Part shown: piece by piece, positions 26,401-35,443 of the stretch | How the letters are laid out: each line of letters opens with the position of its first letter | How positions within the stretch are numbered: position 1 is the first letter of the stretch | Assembly (NCBI GenBank): GCA_007922225.1 | Contig: ML679970.1 | Location: forward strand, 22,256,654 to 22,320,653 | Length of the DNA: 64,000 nt | DNA from: Emydura subglobosa | Taxonomy: Eukaryota; Chordata; Testudines; Chelidae | Direction of reading: 5' to 3' | Translations under genes and position numbers: made by a program | Notes under the pieces: generated by a model | What the model was told of the DNA's origin: nothing | What the model saw: only the letters and a program-made list of their open reading frames with translations | The model's database searches: none

Positions 26401-29400
26401 CCATTGCCTCAGATAGGAATAAAAGGGTAAAGTAGGGGCCCATACAGCTGATCTGCCTTTCACAATCTGCCCTAGGGACAAAGTTTTCATGAGATTACAC
26501 CCAAAATTCACCCCCAAAGTAATCTTGGAATTCCATCTAAATCAGACCACGCACTTGCCTGTCTTTGTCTCATAGATGAATGTCACCACTAAGGATGGGA
26601 AACTTCATTCTCTGGCTGTCCATCAAACTTTGGCTTTTTATCTGCAAAGGGCATCCTTTAGATCAGGGGTGGGGAACGTCCGACCCGCGAGCCGTATACG
26701 GCCTGCGTAATGATTTGGTCCACCCCTTGGCGGGCCATACAAGGCCCGCAAAATCATTTGTTCTGGACCTGGCGGTGTGGGGGAATTCGGTGGCGGCGTG
26801 GTTCGGTGGGGGGGGCCAGTGCCCGCCACCGAAAAGCTTGCCACTGTTTGTCCCTTTTCGGCGGCGGGGGGACTTCGGCAGCGGGCACTGCCCCCGCCAC
26901 GAAACCGTGCCGCCGCCGAATTCTCCCCCGCCACCACCGCGAAACCGTGCTGCCACCGAATTCTCCCCTGCCGCCAGGGCCACCTTCAGGCCCTTGACAT
27001 AAAAAAGGTTCCCCACCCCTGCTTTAGATGATGACCGAGGCTATGTGTATCCTTTATGAAATGTATGAGAGGGGAACGTAATCTCTTCTCAGAGGCTTTC
27101 CAAATGGATTTCAGGCTGCATCCAGCTTTATGAGGGGTTAATTGCAGCTCCTTCCCCATAAGGTGTGATGGTCCTCTTGACTAGTGCCCAATCTGTACTG
27201 GTAACCTCACTTTGTTCACTCTTTCGGGAGACATTAGCCCATGGTGCAAACTGCTACAGGTGGTGGATCCTTCAGCAGAGCAATCCTCCAGTTGGTGGGA
27301 AGTTGGGTCTTTGCAGTGCTTAATTTGTAATGAAAGAGGTGCTAAGGCTCAAGTACTACTTTTACTTTCATAACTGATGTGGCAACTCGTGAGCTGCCAA
27401 GCGTAGCAGTGCCTAGACTCAGCCCTGGCACAAATTACGCACTGGGTCCTTGCACCCTCCTCCACAGTGAATACTGCAAGTCACGATAGGGACCATTACT
27501 TGGAGAAGAAAGGTTACCTGCAGTGCTTTGAGTTCTTCAAGATGTGTGGTCCTATGTGTAGTCCACTACTCAGCTTCCTGCCCCTCTGTTGTAGGGCTGT
27601 TCACAGTAAAAAGATAACTGGAGAGGCAGTCAGTCTGCACCACCCTTCATGCCCTCGTTTCCAAGCACAAGGACGAGGGGAGGGGGCAGGAATGGATCAA
27701 CGGACACTTCTGGCAAGGATCTTTTGGTTTCAGCTCCATGGAGTTCATGCACACTCAGAGTGGACCACAGATAGGGACTACACAGCTTGAAGAATTCCAG
27801 TTACTGTACAAGTTGGTTGGTTTTCTTTTTGCCCTTGACTGCTTATTTATAATTGTGTTTTATAGTAGAAGTATTAGGGCTTTCTTTGCTGGCAGACTTT
27901 AGCAAAAACCATGATGGCACCTGAATTGGAATGCCATAAAGCTGTAGTCTGAGCTGCCACTCATCACCCATTAACTTCTCCTCCAACCAAACATCATATG
28001 ATTTAGGAGGAATCACAGGCAACTGCTTTGTGTCATTGCAATTCAGGCCTGGCAATGATCAGGCCAATAAAGGCCTCTAGCAAAGAGAATAAAGTGTGAA
28101 CTGGCATTTTTTGATATTCAAATACAGGTTAAAAAAATACTTGGCAAGCTTTATGAATTGTAAAGGGCTAAAACAAAAAAATACTTGCTTCACAGCTCAT
28201 CTTTACATTTTCACTATAATACAAATGTAATGTCTCACACCTACAACTGTAAGTGCACAGTCACTGCACGTGCAGTTCTAAACCCTTGTCCTTAAATTAT
28301 TGTATTGTAACAAATGAACACACTGACATGCACATTTTAAATGCCCTGGTTGAACCTTTACTTTCATGTAATTTTCATGATAAGATCGTTGAGAGTCACT
28401 AGCCATCAGTTTTTCACATTGTTTGATGATTTATGTAAAATCTATTACAATCAAACCTCTGACTGACACAACACTCACCACTTCTGGCTTTTCTTCTGGG
28501 AATGTAATTGTTTATGCCCTGCAAAGGAATTTGAAAGGGGAAAGGAGTCACAGAAATGTTGAACATTATACTCTTAAATATTCTGTCTTTTCTCTCCTAG
28601 TTCTGTGATGTGATAACGCTGTCCTGGCTAAAGCATGTATCTGGGAAAGTAGTGCGAGTGATGCTAGATTATGTTGATCATGTTAGCGTCTGCTATAAAC
28701 TGAAAGCAGTCCTCAAGGAACAGACACTCTGGCCAGAAATCAGTTCCATTTTGAGTAAGTGTCAGGTGTTGAAAGTTCTAAAAAACCCAAAATGCAAGAT
28801 GACACTACTTTTTGGCTTGCTTATTTGCTATAGCATCTTGGCATCAGTTCAGCACTTTTATTGATTCAGTGGGAGTTAGGTGTTTACTTACCTCGAAGAC
28901 TCTGGCAGTTTTGCCTTGTCTTGCCCATCCTCAGAACAAAAATCAATTAAACTTCAGATTGAAGTAAAATTTCCAAATACAGTAGGCCTTAGAAGTGTGT
29001 GAGATAAAAATATTACTGTCACATCAGCAGTAGAATATACCTACTGTAATTTAATTAAATGCATGCACATTCAGTCCACAAAAATATATAATTATACTTT
29101 GGTTTATGTTGCTCAGGACTAAAAAAAAGATTTTTCCTAGACTATCACTGATGGAACAAACTCAGGTCTTTATATAAAGTAATTCAGTAAATTGGTAGTT
29201 TCTTTCAAATTAGATTTTACTCTAGTCACAGAGCTGTTAAGCTCTTCTTACCTTGTCATTTTTTCCCCCTAGTAATTGCAAGCACAGGTAAATAAAAATG
29301 CAAGGATGACTGCTGCATAATGGGGAAAAGTTAAAACGCACTAACAACCTCTTGTAGTCTTTTTTATTACTCTCCCAAATCTGTGCCTTGATGAAGTAAT

Positions 29401-29972
29401 AGACAAACCCTTTAAGCTTTAGAGATAAAAGTACCCTCTGCCAAACTTTTCCCTCAGATTTAAGTTAATTTGTATTTCAAGCTTAGATTCACAGAAACTA
29501 GGCTAATGGCTCAGTTGATTGCACCTGCAAATGTTAGTTATGTATTTGGTGATCACTTACAAAGGGCCAGATCATGATATCCTTACGCATATTGGATAGT
29601 AGCTTACTCCCCAGAAGCACCCATGATTTCAATTAGTCTGTTCAGAGTTAACATGCTATGCAACATGCGTAAGGAATCAAAAGCTGGACCAAATATCCTA
29701 AAAAGTTGCTTATGGCTATCATGCAAAAGTGAATACATTGTTTCTTGTTTGATTGTAAAAGACAATTTTTTTTTTTTTTTTTAAAAGAAAATCCACGTTC
29801 TTTGAAACATCTTTGTCGTCTGAAGATTCGGAAATGTATGGGGCATTTGCGTCTGCGTTGTCCCATCTTCATGACATTCCTTTCACTGCCCCATCGTTTG
29901 AAAGAATACATACTGTACAAAGAATATGATCTTTATGGACAAGGAAACTTGACAGGAACCTGTGGAGACTGA
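11370..29972 (+). CDS. ASB14: ASB14, ankyrin repeat and SOCS box protein (9 exons)
   Basis: ASB proteins are substrate receptors of Cullin-5/Elongin BC ubiquitin ligases; the substrate of ASB14 is not known to me. The exons are 11370-11497, 12406-12460, 13185 (or 13216)-13347, 13448-13606, 15877-16122, 18185-18356, 21980-22523, 28601-28754 and 29788-29972. With the 13185 acceptor they join to 601 codons, close to human ASB14 at about 587. The acidic N-terminus starts [15 protein letters not shown]. Ankyrin repeats follow, with cores such as [48 protein letters not shown] and [14 protein letters not shown]. The C-terminal SOCS box reads [18 protein letters not shown] then [18 protein letters not shown]. 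Introns 6 and 7 are swollen by DIRS elements. The exon 2/3 junction is irregular (see findings). Identity is supported by close similarity to human ASB14 and by its place between DNAH12 and APPL1. Confidence 0.93.
12218..12246. repeat. (AAAT)n microsatellite
   Basis: AAGTAAGTAAAATAAATAAA and further AAAT units form a short tract in ASB14 intron 1. Confidence 0.75.
12406..12460 (+). CDS. ASB14: ASB14 coding exon 2
   Basis: The exon runs from tgcag to gttaag and encodes [27 protein letters not shown] aligns with human KIVETIEK. It ends in phase 0, whereas the obvious next acceptor at 13216 needs one more base, so the junction is irregular. Confidence 0.75.
12560..12705 (+). repeat. Possible ancient vertebrate SINE-like repeat
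   Basis: The segment AAATGAGATGCAAAATTGAA, then CTTAAAGATCCCATGGCACT, then TTTTAGCATGAGTAGGGG resembles a widely dispersed vertebrate repeat. I recognise the motif order but cannot name the family. It is in ASB14 intron 2. Confidence 0.4.
13185..13347 (+). CDS. ASB14: ASB14 coding exon 3 (start 13185 or 13216)
   Basis: The conserved part starts [20 protein letters not shown] and continues [20 protein letters not shown], an ankyrin repeat. The human-like border is tactacag at 13215, but that joins exon 2 out of frame and meets a stop within seven codons. An acceptor 31 bases upstream (gctaaatag, ending 13184) keeps the frame and adds [11 protein letters not shown] annotate the longer version and flag the choice. 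Confidence 0.7.
13448..13606 (+). CDS. ASB14: ASB14 coding exon 4
   Basis: The exon follows cttccag and precedes gtaaat. It encodes [20 protein letters not shown] and the ankyrin helix pair [13 protein letters not shown], and ends one base into an Ala codon. Confidence 0.9.
13607..15876 (+). other. ASB14: ASB14 intron 4, no recognised content
   Basis: The intron is 2.27 kb between gtaaat and ttacag. I see no coding similarity or clear repeat family; open frames at 14456, 14875 and 15431 have no recognisable domains. Confidence 0.6.
15877..16122 (+). CDS. ASB14: ASB14 coding exon 5
   Basis: The exon follows ttacag and precedes gtgaga. It holds two canonical ankyrin repeats, with [20 protein letters not shown] and [20 protein letters not shown], and ends one base into the next codon. 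Confidence 0.93.
17050..17660. repeat. GC-rich unclassified repeat-like segment in ASB14 intron 5
   Basis: This block is G- and C-rich against an A/T-rich intron. It has repeated GCTGGCTGGTG, GTGCTGGTGTCC and GGGCTGGTTGCC motifs and short C and G runs near 17565-17610. The sharp composition change suggests an inserted element, but no ends or target duplication are visible. Confidence 0.35.
18185..18356 (+). CDS. ASB14: ASB14 coding exon 6
   Basis: The exon follows cctatag and precedes gtgagt. It encodes [33 protein letters not shown] and [14 protein letters not shown]. Two leftover bases of a Leu codon are completed across the intron that carries the first DIRS element. Confidence 0.93.
19147..19640 (+). 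pseudogene. DIRS reverse transcriptase remnant, copy 1
   Basis: [20 protein letters not shown] matches the RT block containing the first catalytic Asp. [13 protein letters not shown] occupies the YxDD block, normally YLDDWL in this clade, with the first Asp changed to Asn. The frame then shifts. It is not functional. Confidence 0.8.
19830..20030 (+). pseudogene. DIRS RNase H remnant, copy 1
   Basis: [20 protein letters not shown] and [20 protein letters not shown] fit the RNase H fold that follows RT in DIRS elements, with the leading Asp and a [10 protein letters not shown] strand near the end. The frame is lost downstream. Confidence 0.72.
20590..21520 (+). pseudogene. DIRS tyrosine recombinase remnant, copy 1
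   Basis: Fragments in several frames show the recombinase order. A segment with [11 protein letters not shown] is followed by [20 protein letters not shown], which contains the first catalytic-Arg region. Near the end come [20 protein letters not shown], the Arg/His-box and terminal Tyr region. Multiple stops make it inactive. The lack of an integrase with this domain separates it from LTR retrotransposons. Confidence 0.7.
21980..22523 (+). CDS. ASB14: ASB14 coding exon 7
   Basis: This is the largest exon, 181 codons plus one base, between tctgcag and gtaagt. It encodes ankyrin repeats including [40 protein letters not shown] and [20 protein letters not shown], then the region before the SOCS box with [18 protein letters not shown]. 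It is intact although DIRS elements lie in both flanking introns. Confidence 0.94.
23224..23790. mobile_element. Harbinger-like MITE (567 bp) inside DIRS copy 2
   Basis: The termini are AGGCTTGTCCATACTGGGA on the left and the complement of GTGTGTAGACAAGCCC on the right. Inverted similarity continues inward (ACTAAAGGTGTGAATTA against AATTCACACCTTTAGCTAAT). A TTA target duplication flanks it (23221-23223 and 23791-23793), as for PIF/Harbinger elements. No transposase is present. Confidence 0.8.
23825..23858. repeat. Poly-C tract
   Basis: About 34 bases are nearly all C, including a 15-C run, in DIRS copy 2 next to the end of the Harbinger-like MITE. Its length in the assembly may not be reliable. 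Confidence 0.85.
24900..25400 (+). pseudogene. DIRS reverse transcriptase remnant, copy 2
   Basis: [20 protein letters not shown] matches the RT block that precedes the active site. The active-site block reads [13 protein letters not shown] where YLDDWL is expected, so one catalytic Asp is lost. [20 protein letters not shown] followed by IGATLNF is the next RT block. Part of the active-site block is repeated (25081-25224). Confidence 0.78.
25081..25224 (+). repeat. Local tandem duplication in DIRS copy 2 RT
   Basis: The unit that begins CATCAATGTTCCCCTCTCTC and ends CAAGTGGTACAGATG occurs at 25081-25139 and again at 25168-25224. A shortened copy of its first 27 bases lies between, at 25141-25167. 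The copies differ at few positions, so duplication followed much of the decay or was corrected since. Confidence 0.88.
25960..27130 (+). pseudogene. DIRS tyrosine recombinase remnant, copy 2
   Basis: [20 protein letters not shown] and [20 protein letters not shown] match the recombinase core-binding region. Part of the catalytic half follows in other frames. The gene is split by the hAT-like element at 26664-27021 and contains stops. Confidence 0.68.
26664..27021. mobile_element. hAT-like non-autonomous element (358 bp)
   Basis: Perfect 14-base terminal inverted repeats CAGGGGTGGGGAAC are flanked by an exact 8-base duplication CTTTAGAT (26656-26663 and 27022-27029), diagnostic of hAT transposition. 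The interior is very G/C-rich with CCGCCACCGAA and GCCGCCGAATTC repeats. Open frames in it on both strands reflect composition. It interrupts the DIRS copy 2 recombinase remnant. Confidence 0.93.
27314..27444. mobile_element. Short hAT-like MITE (131 bp)
   Basis: The ends are CAGTGCTTAATTTGT and the complement of ACAAATTACGCACTG, 14 of 15 matching. Eight-base flanks GGTCTTTG (27306-27313) and GGTCCTTG (27445-27452) differ at one base, consistent with an aged hAT target duplication. It is the third element nested in DIRS copy 2. Confidence 0.85.
28601..28754 (+). CDS. ASB14: ASB14 coding exon 8
   Basis: The exon follows ctctcctag and precedes gtaagt. It encodes [20 protein letters not shown] and [18 protein letters not shown], collinear with human ASB14, and ends one base into a Lys codon. 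Confidence 0.92.
29765..29782. repeat. Poly-T tract at ASB14 exon 9 acceptor
   Basis: About 18 T lie directly before taaaag and the last ASB14 exon. It serves as the polypyrimidine tract and is likely to vary in length. Confidence 0.75.
29788..29972 (+). CDS. ASB14: ASB14 terminal exon with SOCS box
   Basis: The exon follows a run of about 17 T then taaaag. It encodes the SOCS box: [20 protein letters not shown] as the Elongin-binding part, then [23 protein letters not shown] at 29970-29972 follows GNLTGTCGD. Confidence 0.92.
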
Positions 29973-29984
29973 ATTGCATAGTAG

Positions 29985-30840
29985 CGTCTGCAGCACCACA
30001 TGCACTGTCCCCCTCCCCCCATGGATAAAGAGGCAGCCTAGGGAAGGTTGACTCAGCAGCACGAGCCGCATGTACCTGTCTCCTTATAAGGAAATGAAGT
30101 GACCCCCACCTGCTGGTGCATGGTCAGCAACTGCCCAGGATAATTGTAATCACCTGGTTGGCTGGTTCATACCTGCCCGGGAAATCAGGAGCACCTGGTT
30201 GGCTAAACTCCAAGCCATGACCTTATAAGGTCATGCAGCAAATAGCAACCAATGGGGCTTAGCCTCTGCTGACCGTGGGAAACTATAAAAGTTCAAACCC
30301 AGGTAGCAGAGGGCAGAGAGGAATTGAATCTACCTGGCACCCCGTCTATCTCTTGGTTGTGTCAGCTCGGCGGGCTGATGCATCTTCCCCAGCCTGCTTC
30401 ACTGTGAACTGATCACTCACCGTGGCTCTCTCCCGTCTGTAGTATCTAAAGCAAACGGCAACTGAATTTGGCCAGCATAGTATACCTGTATATAATGTTT
30501 GTGAGTATGGATTAACTGTTTTCTGTTGTGTTTGTCTTGTAACTTATTTGGGGAACTCCAAAACCGGGCACCCTAGTGTCACATGCTGGCAGCCACGCGT
30601 TGATCCAGGAGAGATCACAAAACGCTAAAGTCTTGTGTGGCACATTTTGTCCTTTCGTGCACGGAGTTCTCCTGCCCTTTGCTATCACTGTTTGCTGTGC
30701 AATTGCTTGCTGTGAAACTGTTTATTATAAGGATAGAATTATTTATTATAAAATAAAGGGTTTATTGGTTAAGCAAACCCCTAGAATCATCACTGTCTCG
30801 CTTAACCCCCCGTATCCCAAACCGAACCTATCAGAGTTTT
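29985..30840 (+). mobile_element. LTR-like repeat in ASB14 3' region
   Basis: The segment shows promoter-like order on the + strand: CCAAT at 30249, TATAAAA at 30284 and AATAAA at 30752, with a composition unlike its surroundings. This is the layout of a retroviral or Gypsy LTR, but no partner LTR, internal genes or target duplication are visible, and the borders are estimates. It begins within about 15 bases of the ASB14 stop codon. Confidence 0.4.
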
Positions 30841-33800
30841 TCTCTCCGTTTCCACAGAACCCAGTAACCCGATTGCACAGAATCCTAGTCCTATCTTTTG
30901 GAAAGAGTATTCAAGCAGCCAAAGTCTTTGTATTTTATCAGTTCTTCTCCTCTACTGGGACATTACCTTTTATATGCTTCTAAAAAACCAACCACAAGTA
31001 CCTTGTTGAACATTTTTCTGAATAAAAAGGAGAAACTATAGTACAAAGTATTGGTACCTCAACATGCATTTCCAATAGTAGCATCCAGAACTTAAAAGCA
31101 ATTGAAGGTAATGGCACTAATATTTTAAAGTTAACTAGCATAAATGTTTAGGTCAGCATTTTCAAACAGGTGGAATGGGAAGTGTCCTTCAAGAGGTGTG
31201 GCTCAGGTTGTAACCAGGAGTTCAAATTCTTCTCCAAACTTCCTGCATCTGCAAATCTGCTGATTCTACTTCCTGCTTCTGGAAGAACAAAATACTGTGA
31301 CTGAGAACAGCCTACATTGTGGTATTTCAGTTTCTGATTAGACCCAGAGAGAGAGGCAGAGTCTTTTCCCCCATTCCCAACTAAGAAGAGCTGGGAGGAA
31401 GATGAAGTTGTTTGACAAGGTTTTGACTTAAGGTTTATTTCATCCAGTTAGCAAATTTCCAATTTTAAGCAGTAAAATGTGATTAACCACCATGGAATTC
31501 TTGTTATAAACAGAGCACCAGGATGTAGTGAAACATTCAGGGTTTTTCATTTCAGAAGTCTACTTTCCTGCTAGATATGGTAGTTCCACATCTCGTTTAG
31601 TATTTAAATGTCCTGTCACCATAGTATTTAAGTGCCTATCTACATATAATATGATCTAGAGCCATCTTAATTTTTCCTCTTTAAAGTTTATAAAGATGTC
31701 CACAGATGTTTGGAGTGTATCTTGGACCAGATACCTCAGTTTCTCATCTCTTGCCATATTTTAGGGAAGAGCTGAAAGAGGTATTGATTGAACTTTTACA
31801 TTGTATTGCATGTGTGGCACTGGAGTACCATCCAATAAAGTATCAATGCAGAACCTGGAATTCATAAAACAAATTATGATTAGGTCCTGTGCGTGATAAA
31901 ATGGGAGGCCCTTTCTTTGATGGGACTTGAACATTTCAGAAGGTTACATTGGTGGATATTGTCGTCTGGTCAATCAGTGCTTTATGGGAGGAAAAGGCAA
32001 CCCTGCTGTGCACTCAATAATGCTTTGTAGATACTTAAGTATTAATTATGAATTTGCACTCTAGTATAGTGCATTACATAGCTAAACATTTACAAACTCT
32101 TAATTTCTCAAAGCTAAGAACAGTTTCATGTGTGCAAAATACTGCAGAAGAAAACAAATACATAAAAATGAGCAGTTCAACAACCATGACTGGCATTAAT
32201 ATTTATTTTTTCATAACCAAGTTTATAGTCAGGTAAGTACAGATTTTTATTTATACATGCATTTGTATCACTTAAGTCACATAATTCAAAAAATCTGCTT
32301 TTCCTCCAGAAAAATCTATAAACCTTATAAAATACAGATTGGATGCTATGTTATGACCCGTCGCTTCTTAACTATTAAGCAGGTGAGAAATATGCATTAG
32401 TATCTGTATTAGTGGGTCTGAACATATTGGGTCGTGCTGGTATAACTTCTGTACCCATCAATTCTGTTCATTAACACAACTACAGTTCTTTAGCAAGTGC
32501 TATGCACGCATGTGACAAAACAAACAAGATGTGCATTAAAACAGCTAATATACAAAGATATTTTCCTTTACTGTTCAGTCTTTGATAGTTGCAAAAATAA
32601 ATCAGCATCCTTCCTCTGTTTTTTTTTATTAAGTACAATATGTGTTTCATTGAATATCTCAGTAACATTCCTCAATTACTGACAATCAAAATACATTTTG
32701 ACAACACAGGGCTTCAGCTACGTGTGAAATTGTATATTTACTGGAAAAAGAACAAAGCCATATCAGTAATGTGCTAATTTTTTTCGGAAGCAAGCATTAG
32801 AAAAAAAGACCTCTACCACATGTTTTAAAACAAGTCTAATTCAAATGCAGATTATTGTACAAAGCCAACTTTGAACTTAGTAGTGAACTTAAAATCACAT
32901 TAACTGAAGCCACTGCTAAACACATTTAATATCTATATTTCTGAGTTTAAAACCAACTATCAAATTGATATTAGGCTTAACCTTTGAGATGATAATTTCT
33001 TTCACACCAATATTCAGGGAAAATTTTAATAAGACTCCTAAAACATTGAAAAATTACTTATACATCACTAGAACAAGACCAATCCAATACATTATAGTCA
33101 AGTGATTTTATATTTTACGAAATCCTTGGTTTGCATATAAACATCATTATGGAACACCAATGCAGTCACAATGACATAGTGACAATCTTTTCATGTCCAA
33201 TTAGACATCACTGTAAGCCGAAAAAAATCACCTTTTTGCATGTAAAGGAACTTTGGGGGTTCTAGTAAACGAGATTCTGTGAAGGAAAGCAAGGGAGGAA
33301 AGAAAGTCAAAAATGTTAATTACTACAAGGGACAGCATGTCTTTCCTGAATTCACTGAATACGTGAAAGAGTTCTCTCTTAAGAAACTGAGTAAGATGCA
33401 GGCAAGGACTGGAAATGCTGTCAGTTTTTATGAGAATTATGAAGTAATTCACTTGTAGGTATTTTGATTAAAGAAACAACAGATTTGTTATACAAATGCT
33501 TACGGGTTTTTTGGGGTGGGGACTGGAATACAGTGCATACTGTGAGATGAGGAGTCATTAAAACAAAATCTTGATCTGCAGCTCTTCAATTTATGCAAAA
33601 GTGAAAAACAGACTACATGCAGGTCAGGAGAGATTTTTTTAATGTTTTGAGATGAGATTATTAATCACAAATTAAATAACCATACCTTCATGAGTTTCTT
33701 CTTACACTCAGTGCAAATGTCAATTCTAGTTTATAAAAATGCACCTTAAACACACACACGGCATATTTATATGCATGTATATCTAGAGTAAATCCACTGA

Positions 33801-35178
33801 AGACTCCAATTATCTCTAGAATTACTCTGAATGTATTCTGAATATCATATAATTAGACATCTTTGACCAGATTTCAGAGGGGGGAAAATGAGCTAATTCC
33901 TGTTTGTTAGAATACTGGGTCTATGCCTGCCTCCTGATAGACCACATATGCAAATGACTTTCTTGACTGATTGCATTCATTTCCTGAGAGGACAAAACCA
34001 CAGACCTTTTAAATTTGATCTCCTAGTTAGAATGGCATGTCAAAAGAAAAAAACTGTTTGTGGCTATGATGGGGAGATATACACAGTATAACACAATGTA
34101 TTACATATCCATAAACACTTATCCTTACATACATACAGAATGCATGTAACAATATCTAGGTTAAAGATAGAAACATGTGAACATCAGGATTTATTGTTTG
34201 GTGTCTGTCACATTTACCACTTGGATGAATAAAACTGGATATTCACCTGAATAAAATTTAAGTCGACACAGTGCAACAAGCATATTGACCACTTAACTAA
34301 AAAGCAAATGGTGACAACTATAAGGATACAACTTGGCAAGAAAAAGTTGATTAGTTCTCATTGTTGCCACAATGTATGTGTTAAGTGGCATTTTTAAACG
34401 GGTATTTCTAAGTAACTGAACTTTTAAAAGGCCAAACCTATTGGTTTCACTTGCTGCAGGACCATGGCTTCAGGTGCTGGAGATAATATTCACCCAACAG
34501 CAGAAAGCTGGAAGGCCAAAGTATTTACTAGAAGTGAAAAATGAATTAAGAGTTTCTAATCAATATTTCAATCTTACTCTGATAGTTGTCTACCAATCAT
34601 AGCAAAACACTAATATAGGAAAAGCCATGCCAAATGAGCTAACTTAAGAATATGGAGCTTTTATGTTAAGAAAAATAATAATATATATTAGTCTCTGTAC
34701 TCAGACACCAGTCAATTGTTGTTATAAATTAAGAAAAATCTTGGCAAAAACACCTTTCCCCAATGATTGATTTTTACACAAAAAATGGTTAAAAATGTGT
34801 TATATATGGGAAAAAACACCTCGACAGCCCCAGAAGCTAACCTGAAATGGCTGTTGGACAAAAGTAATTACATTAGCAAATAACACACACAACCACACAA
34901 GGGTAAAGTCTTCAAGGAAAAGTCCCTTCCAGAGGGCCAAACAGCTACTTGACATAGGCATGTAACAATAAAGCTCAAAGGTTATATTAGCCTTCATGAA
35001 AGCTGGATGGTACCATATTAATCTGTTTTATACAGAGCTGATCCATCCTTCAAACTGTTTACTGATAACTGGCCTAATTCTTCATCCTTCCATCTCCCTT
35101 AGCAGTGACCTTAGTTGCTTTCCAGATTATATATCAGTAGGCTCACTAGCCCTATCTACTTACTCATTGCCACAATAG

Positions 35179-35443
35179 AAATACCTCTACACAGCAAAAG
35201 CTGTGCACGGGCTAGTCTACCTGAACTAGCTTGAATCCTGCAAATATGCATAACGGTAGGTGTGAAGACAGCACAATGCAGGTTTTGGCACAGGTAGTAC
35301 AAGACCAGTACAGACCTTGTGTATATATTCTGCTTACTCATCCATGCCACGCTATCTTCACTACTCTTGTACTTACAATAGCTGGATTCAAACTAACTCA
35401 GGTAGGCTAGTCCCTGCATAGCTCTTGCTGGGTAGAGATACCT
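35179..35443. mobile_element. Fold-back MITE, 265 bp
   Basis: The left arm (about 35181-35280) and the complement of the right arm (about 35340-35441) align over nearly 100 bases. Shared blocks include TACCTCTACACAGCAAAAGC against TATCTCTACCCAGCAAGAGC, and GGCTAGTCTACCTGAACTAG against GACTAGCCTACCTGAGTTAG. A short centre separates them. There is no coding content and no clear target duplication. Confidence 0.75.

Larger units (their letters stand above)
22963..27820 (+). mobile_element. DIRS-like retrotransposon, decayed copy 2, with nested insertions
   Basis: The left terminus is TTCTTCGAGTGATGGTCTCT. The right terminus ends in CACAGCTTGAAGAATTCCAG, complementary to the left. Just inside the right end, 27503-27565 (GGTTACCTGCAGTGCTTTGA, then GTTCTTCAAGATGTGTGG) is complementary to the terminal segment, the internal complementary region typical of DIRS elements. 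RT and recombinase remnants lie between. Three younger DNA elements interrupt it: 23224-23790, 26664-27021 and 27314-27444. It lies in ASB14 intron 7 in the gene's orientation. Confidence 0.82.

Noticed and set aside
26580..27031. Several overlapping open frames of 84-140 codons on both strands
   Set aside because: They are caused by the GC-rich interior of the hAT-like element; all consist of Pro/Arg/Gly-rich sequence without homology.
30576..30983. 135-codon open frame on the + strand
   Set aside because: It overlaps the LTR-like repeat and runs into unique sequence; no retroviral or host domain is visible.
32310..32382. Exon-like segment: open frame IYKPYKIQIGCYVMTRRFLT between ctccag and gtgaga
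   Set aside because: At 73 bases an open frame is expected by chance, the encoded peptide matches nothing I know, and it lies after the ASB14 SOCS-box exon.
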